NCBI GenBank assembly: GCA_020632925.1
Contig: JACKER010000013.1
Span: 62,001-126,000 of the forward strand
Direction of reading: 5' to 3'
Length of the DNA: 64,000 bases
Source of the DNA: Alphaproteobacteria bacterium
Lineage (GTDB): Bacteria; Myxococcota_A; UBA796; GCA-2862545
The position numbers and the translations under genes were made by a program. The notes below the pieces were generated by a model. That model was not told the origin of the DNA. It saw nothing but the letters and a program-made list of their open reading frames with translations, and did no database searches. This document shows positions 53,190-60,938 of the stretch, in pieces (within the stretch, counting starts at the first letter, position 1; each line of letters starts with the position of its first letter).

Positions 53190-54861
53190 ACATCTGCCCG
53201 TACTCCGGGCCGTTGCCGCCCTCGGGGGGCATCCAGGTGATGATCTGGTACGGATCGCGGATGTCGCACGTCTTGCAGTGCACACAGTTCGCGAAGTCGA
53301 CCTCCATCTCGAGGCGGCCGGTCTCGCCGTGCGGGCGCATGTTGTACACCTGCGCGGGGCAGAAGCGCGTGCACGGGTTGCCGTACTCCTCGAGGCAGGT
53401 CGTGGCGCAGATCTCCGTGTCCACGATCTTGAGGTGGGCCGGCTGCTGCTCCTCGTGCACCGTCCCCGAGTGGTACACGTCGGTCAGCTTGTCCACGAGG
53501 TACTTCCCGTCGAGCTCCAGCTTCGGCAGCGGCATCGCCGCGTACCCCTTGCGGGCGACGTGCTTGTGGTCCGCGCTGAACTTCGTGACCGGGCCGGGGC
53601 CGAACGCGTACTGCATGCCCGTGCGCACGAGGCCCGGGATCAGCCCCTGGGCGAAGTTCGCGTGCATGTTGGTCGCGGGCTCCATGTCCTCGCGGATCCA
53701 GGAGCCGTGCACCTTGTCCTCGTAGGCCTTCAGCGTGCTCGCGGAGGAGTCGCCCTTCAGCAGCGCCTCGAACGCGGCCTCGGCGGCGAGCATGCCCGAC
53801 TTCATCGACAGGTGGATGCCCTTGATGCGCATCGGGTTGAGGAAGCTGGCGGAGTCGCCGACGATCATCGCGCCGTCGGTGTACAGCTGGGGCTTCGAGG
53901 CCCAGCCGCCGATCGTGACGGCCTTCGCGCCGTACTTCACGACCTTGCCCTGACCGATCTTCTCCTTCACGTAGGGATGGGTCTTGAGCTGCTGCAGCAG
54001 GTGGTGCGCGTCCATGTCCGGATCGGCCGCGTCCAGCGCCACGAGCAGGCCGATGCAGACCCGGTCGCCGCCCAGGGAGTAGATGAACGAGCCGCCGAAC
54101 GTCTTCGTGTCGAGCGGCCAGCCGAGCGAGTGGACGACCCAGCCGTCCTTCACCGTCCCCTCGGGGAGCTCGAGGACCTCCTTGACGCCGATCTCGTAGA
54201 TCATCGGCTGGCTGTTCGCGTCCAGCTCCTTGCGCTGGATCAGCTTGCGCGCGAGGTGCCCGCGGGGTCCCTCGCCGATGATCGTGACCTTCGAGGTCAG
54301 GTCCATGCCCGGCTCGAAGTTGTCCTTCTGCGACCCGTCCTTGCCGATCCCGCGGTCGCCGGTGCGCACGCCGTTGCAGCGGTCGCCGTCCCACAGCAGC
54401 TCGACGCCCGTGAAGCCGGGGAACAGGTTGACGCCCTTCTCCTCGACCAGGCCCGCGAGCCAGGCGCAGAACCGGCCGAGGCTGATGATCGGCTTGCCCT
54501 CGTTGTGCAGCTCGGGCGGGATCCACGGCGCGGCGATCGAGCCCGTCTCGGTCAGGAAGACCATCTCCTCGCGGTCCACGAAGCGCTCGGCGGGGAAGTC
54601 CTCGCGCGTGCGCCAGTCGGGGACGAGCTCATCGAGGGCGCGAGGGTCGAGGACGGCGCCGGAGAGCTGGTGGGCGCCGACCGCCGACCCCTTCTCCATC
54701 ACGCAGATCATCGGCTCTTCGATGGCGTCGCCCTGCTTCTCGCCGGACGCGACCTGCTCGTTGTGCCTCTCGATCAGGTTCATCAGGTGGAGCGCGCCCG
54801 ACAGGCAGGCCGGACCGGCCCCCACGAACAGGACGTCACACGGCATCTCGTCGCGCTGCAT
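53188..54861 (-). CDS. Electron-transfer flavoprotein:ubiquinone oxidoreductase (ETF-QO)
   Basis: A 557-residue membrane-associated flavoprotein passing electrons from ETF (fatty/amino-acid oxidation) to quinone. It has an N-terminal FAD fold (CDVLFVGAGPACLSGALHLMNLI, VMEKGSAVGAHQLSGAVLDPRAL), the central GEGPRGHLARKLI and GGSFIYSLGGDRVCIGLLVALD, MIVGDSASFLNPMRIKGIHLSMKSG, and a C-terminal 4Fe-4S domain (CTRFCPAQVY ... ANCVHCKTCDIRDPYQIITWMPPEGG). Length and motif order match ETF-QO fully. Start ATG at 54861 with GGGAG five bases upstream; the MPCDV ATG five codons on is an alternative. Electrons from it and from SQR enter the same quinone pool. Confidence 0.96.
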   Translation of the reverse strand: MQRDEMPCDVLFVGAGPACLSGALHLMNLIERHNEQVASGEKQGDAIEEPMICVMEKGSAVGAHQLSGAVLDPRALDELVPDWRTREDFPAERFVDREEMVFLTETGSIAAPWIPPELHNEGKPIISLGRFCAWLAGLVEEKGVNLFPGFTGVELLWDGDRCNGVRTGDRGIGKDGSQKDNFEPGMDLTSKVTIIGEGPRGHLARKLIQRKELDANSQPMIYEIGVKEVLELPEGTVKDGWVVHSLGWPLDTKTFGGSFIYSLGGDRVCIGLLVALDAADPDMDAHHLLQQLKTHPYVKEKIGQGKVVKYGAKAVTIGGWASKPQLYTDGAMIVGDSASFLNPMRIKGIHLSMKSGMLAAEAAFEALLKGDSSASTLKAYEDKVHGSWIREDMEPATNMHANFAQGLIPGLVRTGMQYAFGPGPVTKFSADHKHVARKGYAAMPLPKLELDGKYLVDKLTDVYHSGTVHEEQQPAHLKIVDTEICATTCLEEYGNPCTRFCPAQVYNMRPHGETGRLEMEVDFANCVHCKTCDIRDPYQIITWMPPEGGNGPEYGQM

Positions 54862-54992
54862 CTCATCTCCCAGCGAGGGAGCCCGCGTAACACGCGCGGC
54901 CGGCCAGGGCGGCTCGGGAGGACACCCCCGTGTGGACATCCCGGACCCCGCGTGGGAGGGTCGGCCGGTTCGCGGATGTTTCACGACCAACG

Positions 54993-55008
54993 CGGCATGT
55001 TCCTTGCA
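54993..55008 (+). promoter_or_regulatory. Sigma-54 promoter before the DUF1641-SQR unit
   Basis: CGGCATGTTCCTTGCA: GG at 54994-54995, ten bases, GC at 55006-55007, matching the -24/-12 consensus TGGCACG-N4-TTGCA except for C in place of T before GG and T in place of C in the CACG box. It lies 26 bp upstream of the DUF1641 start. A TGTTTCACGA word at 54977-54986 also occurs upstream of the 58610 promoter. Confidence 0.7.
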
Positions 55009-55033
55009 CTTGGTTCCGGAGCCCGGAGGTGTC

Positions 55034-55912
55034 ATGACGACAGAAACCGACCCGCTCGCCCGCCTCGACGAGCGGCTCGCGCGCATCGAGGCCCGGCTGG
55101 ACCGGCTCACGTCCCTGCTCGACCACGCACCCGGCGCCATCGCCATGGCGGCCGATTCCGCCGACGAGTGGGCGCGCAACGCGGTCGATCGGGGAGTGGA
55201 CCTGGACGGCCGCGCCCAGGGCGTGCTGAAGCTCGCCGAACAGGTGACCGAGCCCGACACGCTCGCCTCGATGGAGCGCGTGTCGAAGCGCGTCGCCGAC
55301 CTCGAGCCCCTCGTGGAGCTCGCCGCCGCCTTCGAGCCCACCGTCGCGATGGCTGCGGACAGCTTCGACGCCTGGGCGGCCGACCAGGTGGCGCGGGGGG
55401 TGGACCTCGATCAGCGAGGCCGCGACACGCTCGAGCTCGTGTGGCGGCTCTCCGACCCCGAGGTCTCCTGCCGCATGAACCGGCTGCTCGACCTGCTGCC
55501 CAAGCTGTTGCCGGTCGCTGAGCTCGCGTCGACCTTCGAGCCGACCACCGCCATGATGTTCGACATGTTCGACGAGTACGTCCGGGAGCTCGTCGAGAGC
55601 GGCGTGGACGCGGAGAGCCGGTTCCTCAACATCGCCCGGCTGATGCGGCGCCTGACGGACCCGGAGTTCGACAAGCACCTGCACGAGCTGCTGGACGCGG
55701 CGCCGTCGCTCATGGCCGCGACCCGCACGGGCGAGCTCTTCGGCCGCGCGGTCGACAAGGTCACGTCCGAGGGAGCGGCGCCCATCGGCGCGTTCGGCCT
55801 CCTCGGTGCGCTCGGCCGCCCCGAGGTCCAGCGCACGCTCGGCTTCGCCATCGCCGTCGCGGAGCACGTCGGCAAGACGCTCCCGGCCCCCACCGTCCCC
55901 ACCACCCGTTGA
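55034..55912 (+). CDS. DUF1641-domain protein, SQR-associated
   Basis: A 292-residue soluble helical protein. The N-terminal coiled coil (LDERLARIEARLDRLTSLLDHAP) is followed by three related helical repeats (AIAMAADSADEWARNAVDRGVDLDGRAQGVLKLAEQVT; TVAMAADSFDAWAADQVARGVDLDQRGRDTLELVWRLS; TTAMMFDMFDEYVRELVESGVDAESRFLNIARLMRRLT). The C-terminal DUF1641 signature is PIGAFGLLGALGRPEVQRTLGFAIAVAEHVGKTL. DUF1641 proteins are commonly encoded with sulfide:quinone oxidoreductases, as here, where only 14 bp separate it from sqr. ATG at 55034 after GGAGGT. It probably assists or tethers SQR. Confidence 0.85.
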   Translation: MTTETDPLARLDERLARIEARLDRLTSLLDHAPGAIAMAADSADEWARNAVDRGVDLDGRAQGVLKLAEQVTEPDTLASMERVSKRVADLEPLVELAAAFEPTVAMAADSFDAWAADQVARGVDLDQRGRDTLELVWRLSDPEVSCRMNRLLDLLPKLLPVAELASTFEPTTAMMFDMFDEYVRELVESGVDAESRFLNIARLMRRLTDPEFDKHLHELLDAAPSLMAATRTGELFGRAVDKVTSEGAAPIGAFGLLGALGRPEVQRTLGFAIAVAEHVGKTLPAPTVPTTR

Positions 55913-55926
55913 CGCGAGAGAACACC

Positions 55927-57114
55927 ATGTCCCAGCACCACTCCATCCTCGTCGTCGGTGGCGGAGCCGCCGGCATCACGAGCGCCGCCTTCCTCCGGAA
56001 CCACCCCGACGCGCCCCAGATCGCCATCGTCGAGCCCAGCGAGCGCCACTTCTACCAGCCGCTGTGGACGCTGGTGGGCGGCGGCGTCTTCCCGCGCGAG
56101 GAGTCGATGCGCCGGACGGAGGACTTCATCCCCGACGGCGTGACCTGGATCCAGGACCGCGTCGCCAGCTTCCAGCCCGACCAGAACCAGGTGACGCTCG
56201 CGTCCGGCGAGACCGTGACCTACGACCAGCTCGTGGTGACCCCCGGCATCCAGCTCGACTTCGGCCGCGTCGAGGGCCTCAAGGAGACGCTCGGCAAGAA
56301 CGGCGTCACCAGCAACTACACCTACGACACCGTGCCCTACACCTGGGAGGTCCTGAAGGGCCTCAAGAGCGGCAACGCGGTGTTCACCTTCCCGTCGACG
56401 CCGATCAAGTGCGCCGGCGCGCCGCAGAAGATCATGTGGCTCACCGAGCACCACCTCCGCAAGCAGGGCCTGCGCGACAAGGTGAACGTGGTCTTCGCCT
56501 CGGCGACGGCGGGCATCTTCGGCGTGCCGCGGTACGCGAAGACGCTCTCGCGCCTGGCGAAGGAGCGGAACATCGACCAGCGGTACAAGCTGGACCTGGT
56601 GGCGGTCCGCGGCGACAAGAAGGAGGCGGTGTTCAAGCACCTCGAGACCGGCGAGGAGCAGACCATCTCCTTCGAGATGCTGCACGTCACGCCGCACCAG
56701 AGCGCGCCGGACTTCATCAAGCAGAGCCCGCTCGCGAACGAGGCCGGCTGGGTCGACGTCCACAAGCACACCACGCAGCACAACAAGTACCCGAACGTCT
56801 TCTCGATCGGGGACGCCTCCAGCCTGCCGAACAGCAAGACCGCGGCCGCCGTCCGCAAGCAGGCGCCGGTCATGGTCGAGAACCTGCTCGCCTTCCGCAA
56901 GGGCCTGCCGCTGACCGCCAGCTACAACGGCTACGCGAGCTGCCCGCTGGTCACCGGCTACGGCCGCCTGATCCTCGCGGAGTTCGGCTACGACGGCGTC
57001 ATCCTCGAGACCATGCCCTTCGACCAGAGCCAGGAGCGGTACTCGATGTGGGCCACGAAGGCCTACGCGCTGCCGCGGATGTACTGGCACGGGATGCTGC
57101 GCGGCCGCTGGTAG
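55927..57114 (+). CDS. sqr: Sulfide:quinone oxidoreductase, SQOR (type II)-like
   Basis: A 395-residue FAD enzyme oxidising H2S to sulfane sulfur and reducing quinone. It has SILVVGGGAAGITSAAFL (FAD), SERHFYQPLWTLVGGGVF, VVTPGIQLDF, FTFPSTPIKCAGAPQKIMWL (first redox Cys), ASATAGIFGVPRYAKTL, PNVFSIGDASSLPNSKTAAAVRKQAPV, then NGYASCPLVTGYGRLILAEFGYDG (second redox Cys) and PFDQSQERYSMW...YWHGMLRGRW. The match to mitochondrial SQOR runs along the whole length. The start is ATG at 55927. It is transcribed with the DUF1641 gene from the sigma-54 site and converges on the sigma-54 activator gene. Confidence 0.96.
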   Translation: MSQHHSILVVGGGAAGITSAAFLRNHPDAPQIAIVEPSERHFYQPLWTLVGGGVFPREESMRRTEDFIPDGVTWIQDRVASFQPDQNQVTLASGETVTYDQLVVTPGIQLDFGRVEGLKETLGKNGVTSNYTYDTVPYTWEVLKGLKSGNAVFTFPSTPIKCAGAPQKIMWLTEHHLRKQGLRDKVNVVFASATAGIFGVPRYAKTLSRLAKERNIDQRYKLDLVAVRGDKKEAVFKHLETGEEQTISFEMLHVTPHQSAPDFIKQSPLANEAGWVDVHKHTTQHNKYPNVFSIGDASSLPNSKTAAAVRKQAPVMVENLLAFRKGLPLTASYNGYASCPLVTGYGRLILAEFGYDGVILETMPFDQSQERYSMWATKAYALPRMYWHGMLRGRW

Positions 57115-57123
57115 GCCTACAGC

Positions 57124-58449
57124 TCAGATCCCGGCGCGCTTCCTCATCCGCCAGAACGTGGCGCGGCTCACCCCGAGCCGCTGCGCGGCGGCCGTCAGGT
57201 CCCCACCCGCCTCGTCCAGCGCGGTACGCACGCGGTCGGCCTCCTCGGCGCTGCTCGGGCGGAGGCCAGGCGCGGGGGCGGGCTCCGGGGTCGCCACGGC
57301 TCGCTCGCGGAACTCCGGGGGCAGATCGTCGACCGACATCTCCGCCCCGCGGCCGACCGCCAGCGCGTACTCCACGACGTTGACCAGCTCGCGCACGTTG
57401 CCGGGCCACCGGTGGGCGAGCAGGGCGCGCAGCGCCTCCGGCGAGACCCGGGTCACGCGACGAGGGCCGCGGCTGCCGAGCTGCTCGAGGAACCGGAACA
57501 GCAGCAGCTCGACGTCCGCTGGCCGATCGCGCAGGGGTGGGAGGAAGATCGGCACCACCCGCAGGCGGTACATCAGGTCCTCGCGGAAGCGACCGGCGCG
57601 GACCTCCTCGCGCAGCGCCCGGTGCGTGGCCGCCACGATCCGCACGTCCACGTGGACCGGCGTGGTGCCACCGACCGGCACGAAGGTCCGTTCCTGCAGC
57701 ACCCGCAGCAGCTTGGACTGGAGGTCCAGGTCGAGCTCGGCGATCTCGTCGAGGAACAGCGTCCCGCCGTCGGCCTGGGCGAAGATGCCCTTGCGCGGCT
57801 GCGTCGCGCCGGTGAACGCGCCCTTCACGTGTCCGAACAGCTCGCTCTCGAGGAGCGTCGGCGTGAACGCGGCGCAGTTCACCGCCACGAACGGCCCGTC
57901 GCGCCGTCCGCTCTCGAGGTGGACCGCGCGCGCGACGAGCTCCTTGCCCGTCCCCGACTCCCCGCGGACCAGCACGGTCGCCTCGGTCTCGGCGACGTTG
58001 CGCACCACCTCCAGCGCGCGCTTCATGCCCGGGTCCCGCGTCAGGATCCCGTGGAACTCCATCACGTCCGAGCCGGACTCGGTCGTCGTCTCGCGCGGCG
58101 CGTCCAGCGAGAACACGTGCACCGCGCCGTCCTCACCGAAGCGTCGCGCCCAGTGCTGGATGCGGACCGCCGAGCCGTCCTTGCGGAGCACCGAGACCCG
58201 CGCCCCGAACGGGCGCATGACGCGCTCCTCGTCGTCACAGAGCACGCCCGTCGGTGCGAGCTGGCCGACGACGTCCTCCGCGGTCCACCCGAACAGCCGC
58301 TCCGCCTCGGGGGACCAGAGCAGCACCCGCCCCTCCCCGTCGTTGAGCACGACAGCGGCGCCCGGCAGGAGCGTCGCGAGGGCGCGAACCACCTCCAGCG
58401 AGCCGGTCCTCCGCAGCCAGGCCGTCAGCTCCCGGTCGTCACGTTTCAC
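57124..58449 (-). CDS. PAS-AAA+-Fis sigma-54-dependent activator of the sulfur cluster
   Basis: A 441-residue enhancer-binding protein. A PAS-like sensor (about 18-120: LPGAAVVLNDGEGRVLLWSPEAERLFGWTAEDVVGQ) is followed by the AAA+ domain (about 135-370). The AAA+ domain has Walker A GESGTGKELVARAVH, the sigma-54 contact loop ESELFGHVKGAFTGA (intact), Walker B GGTLFLDEIAEL, and RFREDLMYRLRVVPIFLPPLRDR. It ends in a Fis-type HTH (VRTALDEAGGDLTAAAQRLGVSRATFWRMRKRAGI). The GTG at 58449 is the likely start. Divergent from the YeeE/YedE-USP unit, whose promoter is sigma-54 type; three such promoters in the cluster make it the obvious regulator. The signal sensed by PAS is unknown; sulfide or persulfide is inference. 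Confidence 0.93.
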   Translation of the reverse strand: MKRDDRELTAWLRRTGSLEVVRALATLLPGAAVVLNDGEGRVLLWSPEAERLFGWTAEDVVGQLAPTGVLCDDEERVMRPFGARVSVLRKDGSAVRIQHWARRFGEDGAVHVFSLDAPRETTTESGSDVMEFHGILTRDPGMKRALEVVRNVAETEATVLVRGESGTGKELVARAVHLESGRRDGPFVAVNCAAFTPTLLESELFGHVKGAFTGATQPRKGIFAQADGGTLFLDEIAELDLDLQSKLLRVLQERTFVPVGGTTPVHVDVRIVAATHRALREEVRAGRFREDLMYRLRVVPIFLPPLRDRPADVELLLFRFLEQLGSRGPRRVTRVSPEALRALLAHRWPGNVRELVNVVEYALAVGRGAEMSVDDLPPEFRERAVATPEPAPAPGLRPSSAEEADRVRTALDEAGGDLTAAAQRLGVSRATFWRMRKRAGI

Positions 58450-58486
58450 CGTGCGGCCGTATCGATCCCCTCGAACACCGGCAAGG

Positions 58487-58504
58487 CCGTTTCACGTGAA
58501 ACGG
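58487..58504. promoter_or_regulatory. 18-bp palindrome: parS core or activator-binding site
   Basis: CCGTTTCACGTGAAACGG is a perfect palindrome whose inner 14 bp equals the Bacillus/Streptomyces parS core. It lies 107 bp upstream of the -24 GG of the 58610 promoter, an ideal distance for a sigma-54 enhancer site. Further GTTTCA(C) half sites lie at 58443-58449, 58506-58512 and 58520-58525. Both readings fit; see findings. Confidence 0.75.
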
Positions 58505-58609
58505 TGTTTCACGAGCCACGTTTCAATTCGGTGAGACGGGTTGCAACGATGCGGGACGCCGCAGGCGGAAAACCCAGCTCTGATCGGGCTCTGCTGCATC
58601 GGAAGGGGC

Positions 58610-58625
58610 TGGCACGGAAGTTGAT
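58610..58625 (+). promoter_or_regulatory. Sigma-54 promoter before the YeeE/YedE-USP unit
   Basis: TGGCACGGAAGTTGAT: GG at 58611-58612, ten bases, then GA where the consensus has GC (58623-58624). TGGCACG is a perfect -24 box. It lies 28 bp upstream of the first YeeE/YedE start, downstream of the GTTTCAC palindrome array. Confidence 0.75.
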
Positions 58626-58652
58626 CATGGTTTTCACTACGGAGGACTGCGC

Positions 58653-59063
58653 GTGGTCGCTGCACTTCTTGGTGGGATGTTGATCGGCCTCGCGGCGTCG
58701 GTGCTGCTCCTGGTCGACGGTCGGATCATGGGGATCAGCGGGATCGTCGGGGGGCTCCTGCGGCCCTCCGAGGGCGACGTGGCCTGGCGCCTGAGCTTCC
58801 TGCTCGGCATGGGCATCACGGGCGCCATCGGCTCGTTCCTCTACCCCGGCGCCGTCGGCCCCGAGCCCTCCACGCCCCTGGTCGTGGTGATCGCCGGGCT
58901 GCTCGTCGGCTTCGGCACGCAGCTCGGCAACGGGTGCACCTCGGGTCACGGTGTCTGCGGGCTCTCCCGCCAGTCCCCGCGGTCCCTGGTGAGCGTGATG
59001 ACCTTCATGGCGGCGGGCATGATCGCGGTGACGCTGATCTCCCGCCTGCGGGGGCAGGGATGA
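58653..59063 (+). CDS. YeeE/YedE family membrane protein, first half
   Basis: A 136-residue protein with four membrane helices. The family signature GFGTQLGNGCTSGHGVCGLSRQSPRSL is intact; its cysteines are thought to relay thiosulfate/persulfide sulfur through the membrane. Together with the next gene it corresponds to the two halves of the longer YeeE-type sulfur transporter. The start is GTG at 58653, after GGAGG. Its stop overlaps the second half (ATGA). The unit is preceded by a sigma-54 promoter. Confidence 0.92.
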   Translation: MVAALLGGMLIGLAASVLLLVDGRIMGISGIVGGLLRPSEGDVAWRLSFLLGMGITGAIGSFLYPGAVGPEPSTPLVVVIAGLLVGFGTQLGNGCTSGHGVCGLSRQSPRSLVSVMTFMAAGMIAVTLISRLRGQG

Positions 59064-59479
59064 AGCTCGTACCGTCGTTCGTCTCGGGCGCCCTGTTCGG
59101 CGCGGGCCTGCTCCTCTCCGGCATGACGCGCCCCGACAAGGTGATCGCGTTCCTCGACATCTTCGGGGACTGGGACCCGTCGCTGGCGGCGGTGATGGGC
59201 GGCGCCATCGGCGTCCACCTGTTCGCCTACCTGCTGGTGAAGCGGATGCCGCACCCGGTCATGACCGAGCGGTGGTCGCTGCCGTCGCGTCGCGACATCG
59301 ATCCCCGGCTCGTGGTCGGCGCGGTGCTCTTCGGCGTTGGCTGGGGGCTCGCGGGCTACTGTCCGGGTCCCGCGCTCACCTCGACCGCCGCCGGCGCTGG
59401 CCCGGCGCTTCTCTTCACCGGTTCCATGCTCGCCGGCATGGGCCTGCACCGGGCCTGGACCCGGCTCCGCCCCGCTTAG
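59060..59479 (+). CDS. YeeE/YedE family membrane protein, second half
   Basis: A 139-residue protein with four membrane helices: LVPSFVSGALFGAGLLLSGMTRPDKVIAFLDIFGDWDPSLAAVMGGAIGV and LVVGAVLFGVGWGLAGYCPGPALTS (the Cys in GYCPGP is the conserved one in this half). The ATG at 59060 overlaps the preceding stop, so the halves are made in equal amounts and probably form one heteromeric transporter for sulfur compounds. Split YeeE/YedE pairs of this kind occur in SQR/persulfide-dioxygenase clusters. Confidence 0.92.
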   Translation: MKLVPSFVSGALFGAGLLLSGMTRPDKVIAFLDIFGDWDPSLAAVMGGAIGVHLFAYLLVKRMPHPVMTERWSLPSRRDIDPRLVVGAVLFGVGWGLAGYCPGPALTSTAAGAGPALLFTGSMLAGMGLHRAWTRLRPA

Positions 59480-59487
59480 GAGGCACC

Positions 59488-60027
59488 GTGGACATCCATC
59501 AGATCGTCGTCCCCGTCGACTTCTCCACCTGTTCGATGCTCGTGGTCGGGCAGGCCGCGTCCCTCGCGAACAAGCTCGGTGCCCGGCTGTTGCTGCTGCA
59601 CGTCGCCGAGGTGCCGGAGGGCGTCGCCCCCGAGACCCTGGTGCGGCCCGACGGTGTCGCGGTCAAGGCGGGCGAGTTCGCGCTGCACGGCGCCAAGGCC
59701 GGGATGGAGCGCATGGTCGCCGAGGCGAAGCGCCACGGGATCGAGCCGCTGGTGGTCGTGCGGACCGGGCCGGTGGTCGACACCATCCTCGAGGTCGCTG
59801 ACGAGCACCACGGGGACCTGCTGGTGATCGGCACCCACGGCCGCACCGGCATCGCCCGCATGGTGCTCGGCAGCGTCGCCGAGCAGGTCGCTCGCCGCGC
59901 CAAGGCTCCCGTGATGTTGATCCGCCGCGAGGTCCGGCCCGAGTGCCACCGCGCGAGCTGCGACTGGTGCAACAAGCACGACAAGAGTCCCGAAGAGGAG
60001 GCCCTGGACGCCGAGGTCAACGGCTGA
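59488..60027 (+). CDS. Universal stress protein with C-terminal Cys/His cluster
   Basis: A 179-residue UspA-fold protein: IHQIVVPVDFSTCSMLVVGQAASLANKLGARLLLLHVAE and the ATP-binding signature VIGTHGRTGIARMVLGSVAEQVARRAKAPVMLIR (G-2x-G-9x-G-S/T). Unlike typical Usp, it carries about 30 extra residues with CHRASCDWCNKHDKSPEEE, a C-x4-C-x2-C-x2-H cluster that could bind zinc or react with persulfide. The GTG at 59488 follows AGGAGG, 8 bp after the YeeE/YedE stop, so it belongs to that unit. Confidence 0.9.
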   Translation: MDIHQIVVPVDFSTCSMLVVGQAASLANKLGARLLLLHVAEVPEGVAPETLVRPDGVAVKAGEFALHGAKAGMERMVAEAKRHGIEPLVVVRTGPVVDTILEVADEHHGDLLVIGTHGRTGIARMVLGSVAEQVARRAKAPVMLIRREVRPECHRASCDWCNKHDKSPEEEALDAEVNG

Positions 60028-60030
60028 CGT

Positions 60031-60047
60031 TGGCACGATCGGTGCAT
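60031..60047 (+). promoter_or_regulatory. Sigma-54 promoter before the persulfide dioxygenase-rhodanese unit
   Basis: TGGCACGATCGGTGCAT: GG at 60032-60033, ten bases, GC at 60044-60045; the -24 box is perfect and the -12 box (GTGCAT for TTGCAT) differs at one base. It lies 25 bp before the dioxygenase ATG and 4 bp after the USP stop. Confidence 0.75.
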
Positions 60048-60071
60048 CCTGGTTCCTCCAGGAGGTAGCCC

Positions 60072-60938
60072 ATGAACATCGAGACCTTCTTCGATCCCCG
60101 GACCTGGACCCTGACCCACCTGGTGTACGACCCCGTCACCAAGGACGCCGCGGTGATCGACCCGGTGCTCGACTACGACCCCATCCGGGTCAAGGTGTAC
60201 GACGACAGCGTCAAGAAGCTCGAGGCACGCATCGCCGAGCTCGGGCTGAAGCTCCATTGGGTCCTCGAGACCCACGCCCACGCCGACCACATGACGGGCG
60301 GTGACCTGCTCCGCCGACGCCTGGGTGCCAGGATCGCCATCGGCGACCGCATCAAGAACGTCCAGGAGGTCTTCACCGGGATCTTCCAGCTCTCGGACGT
60401 CCCGACCGACGGCAGCCAGTTCGACGCCCTCGTGGCCGACGGTGGCGAGGTGAAGGCGGGCTCCCTGACCTTCAAGGCCATCGCGACGCCGGGTCACACG
60501 CCCGCCTGTGTGAGCTGGCACGTCGGCGACGCCGTGTTCACGGGCGACGCCATCTTCATGCCCGACCAGGGCACCGGTCGCTGCGACTTCCCGAACGGGT
60601 CCGCCGAGCAGCTCTACGACTCCATCCAGAAGCTGTACGCGCTGCCCCCGGAGACCCGGATCTTCGTGGGTCACGACTACCAGCCCGGTGGGCGCGAGCT
60701 GCGGTGGGAGACCACGGTCGCCGAGGAGAAGGATGCCAACATCCAGCTCCGCGGTGATACGGACCGCTCGCAGTTCGTGGAGTGGCGCAAGGCCCGCGAC
60801 GCGACGCTGAACCTGCCGAACCTGATCTTCCAGAGCCTGCAGGTCAACGTCCGCGCTGGCGCGCTGCCCGAGTCCAACGACGGCAAGAGGTACCTGAAGA
60901 TGCCGATGAACCTGTTCGATCCCCCGGTGCCCGAATGA
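60072..60938 (+). CDS. ETHE1/Blh-type persulfide dioxygenase (metallo-beta-lactamase fold)
   Basis: A 288-residue mononuclear iron enzyme oxidising glutathione-persulfide-like substrates to sulfite. Motifs are LETHAHADHMTGGDLLRRRLGA (HxHxDH), TPGHTPACVSWHVGDAVFTGDAIFMPDQGTGRCDFPNGSAEQLYDSI (family GTGRxDF) and FVGHDYQPGGREL (last His ligand). The ATG at 60072 has AGGAGGT upstream. Its stop overlaps the rhodanese start (ATGA), the usual partnering of dioxygenase and sulfurtransferase in sulfide oxidation downstream of SQR. Confidence 0.95.
   Translation: MNIETFFDPRTWTLTHLVYDPVTKDAAVIDPVLDYDPIRVKVYDDSVKKLEARIAELGLKLHWVLETHAHADHMTGGDLLRRRLGARIAIGDRIKNVQEVFTGIFQLSDVPTDGSQFDALVADGGEVKAGSLTFKAIATPGHTPACVSWHVGDAVFTGDAIFMPDQGTGRCDFPNGSAEQLYDSIQKLYALPPETRIFVGHDYQPGGRELRWETTVAEEKDANIQLRGDTDRSQFVEWRKARDATLNLPNLIFQSLQVNVRAGALPESNDGKRYLKMPMNLFDPPVPE

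Noticed and set aside
57646..57657. GTCCACGTGGAC palindrome as a third parS
   Set aside because: The dyad is 12 bp and lacks the GTTYC/GRAAC arms; it lies in the AAA+ coding region of the activator.
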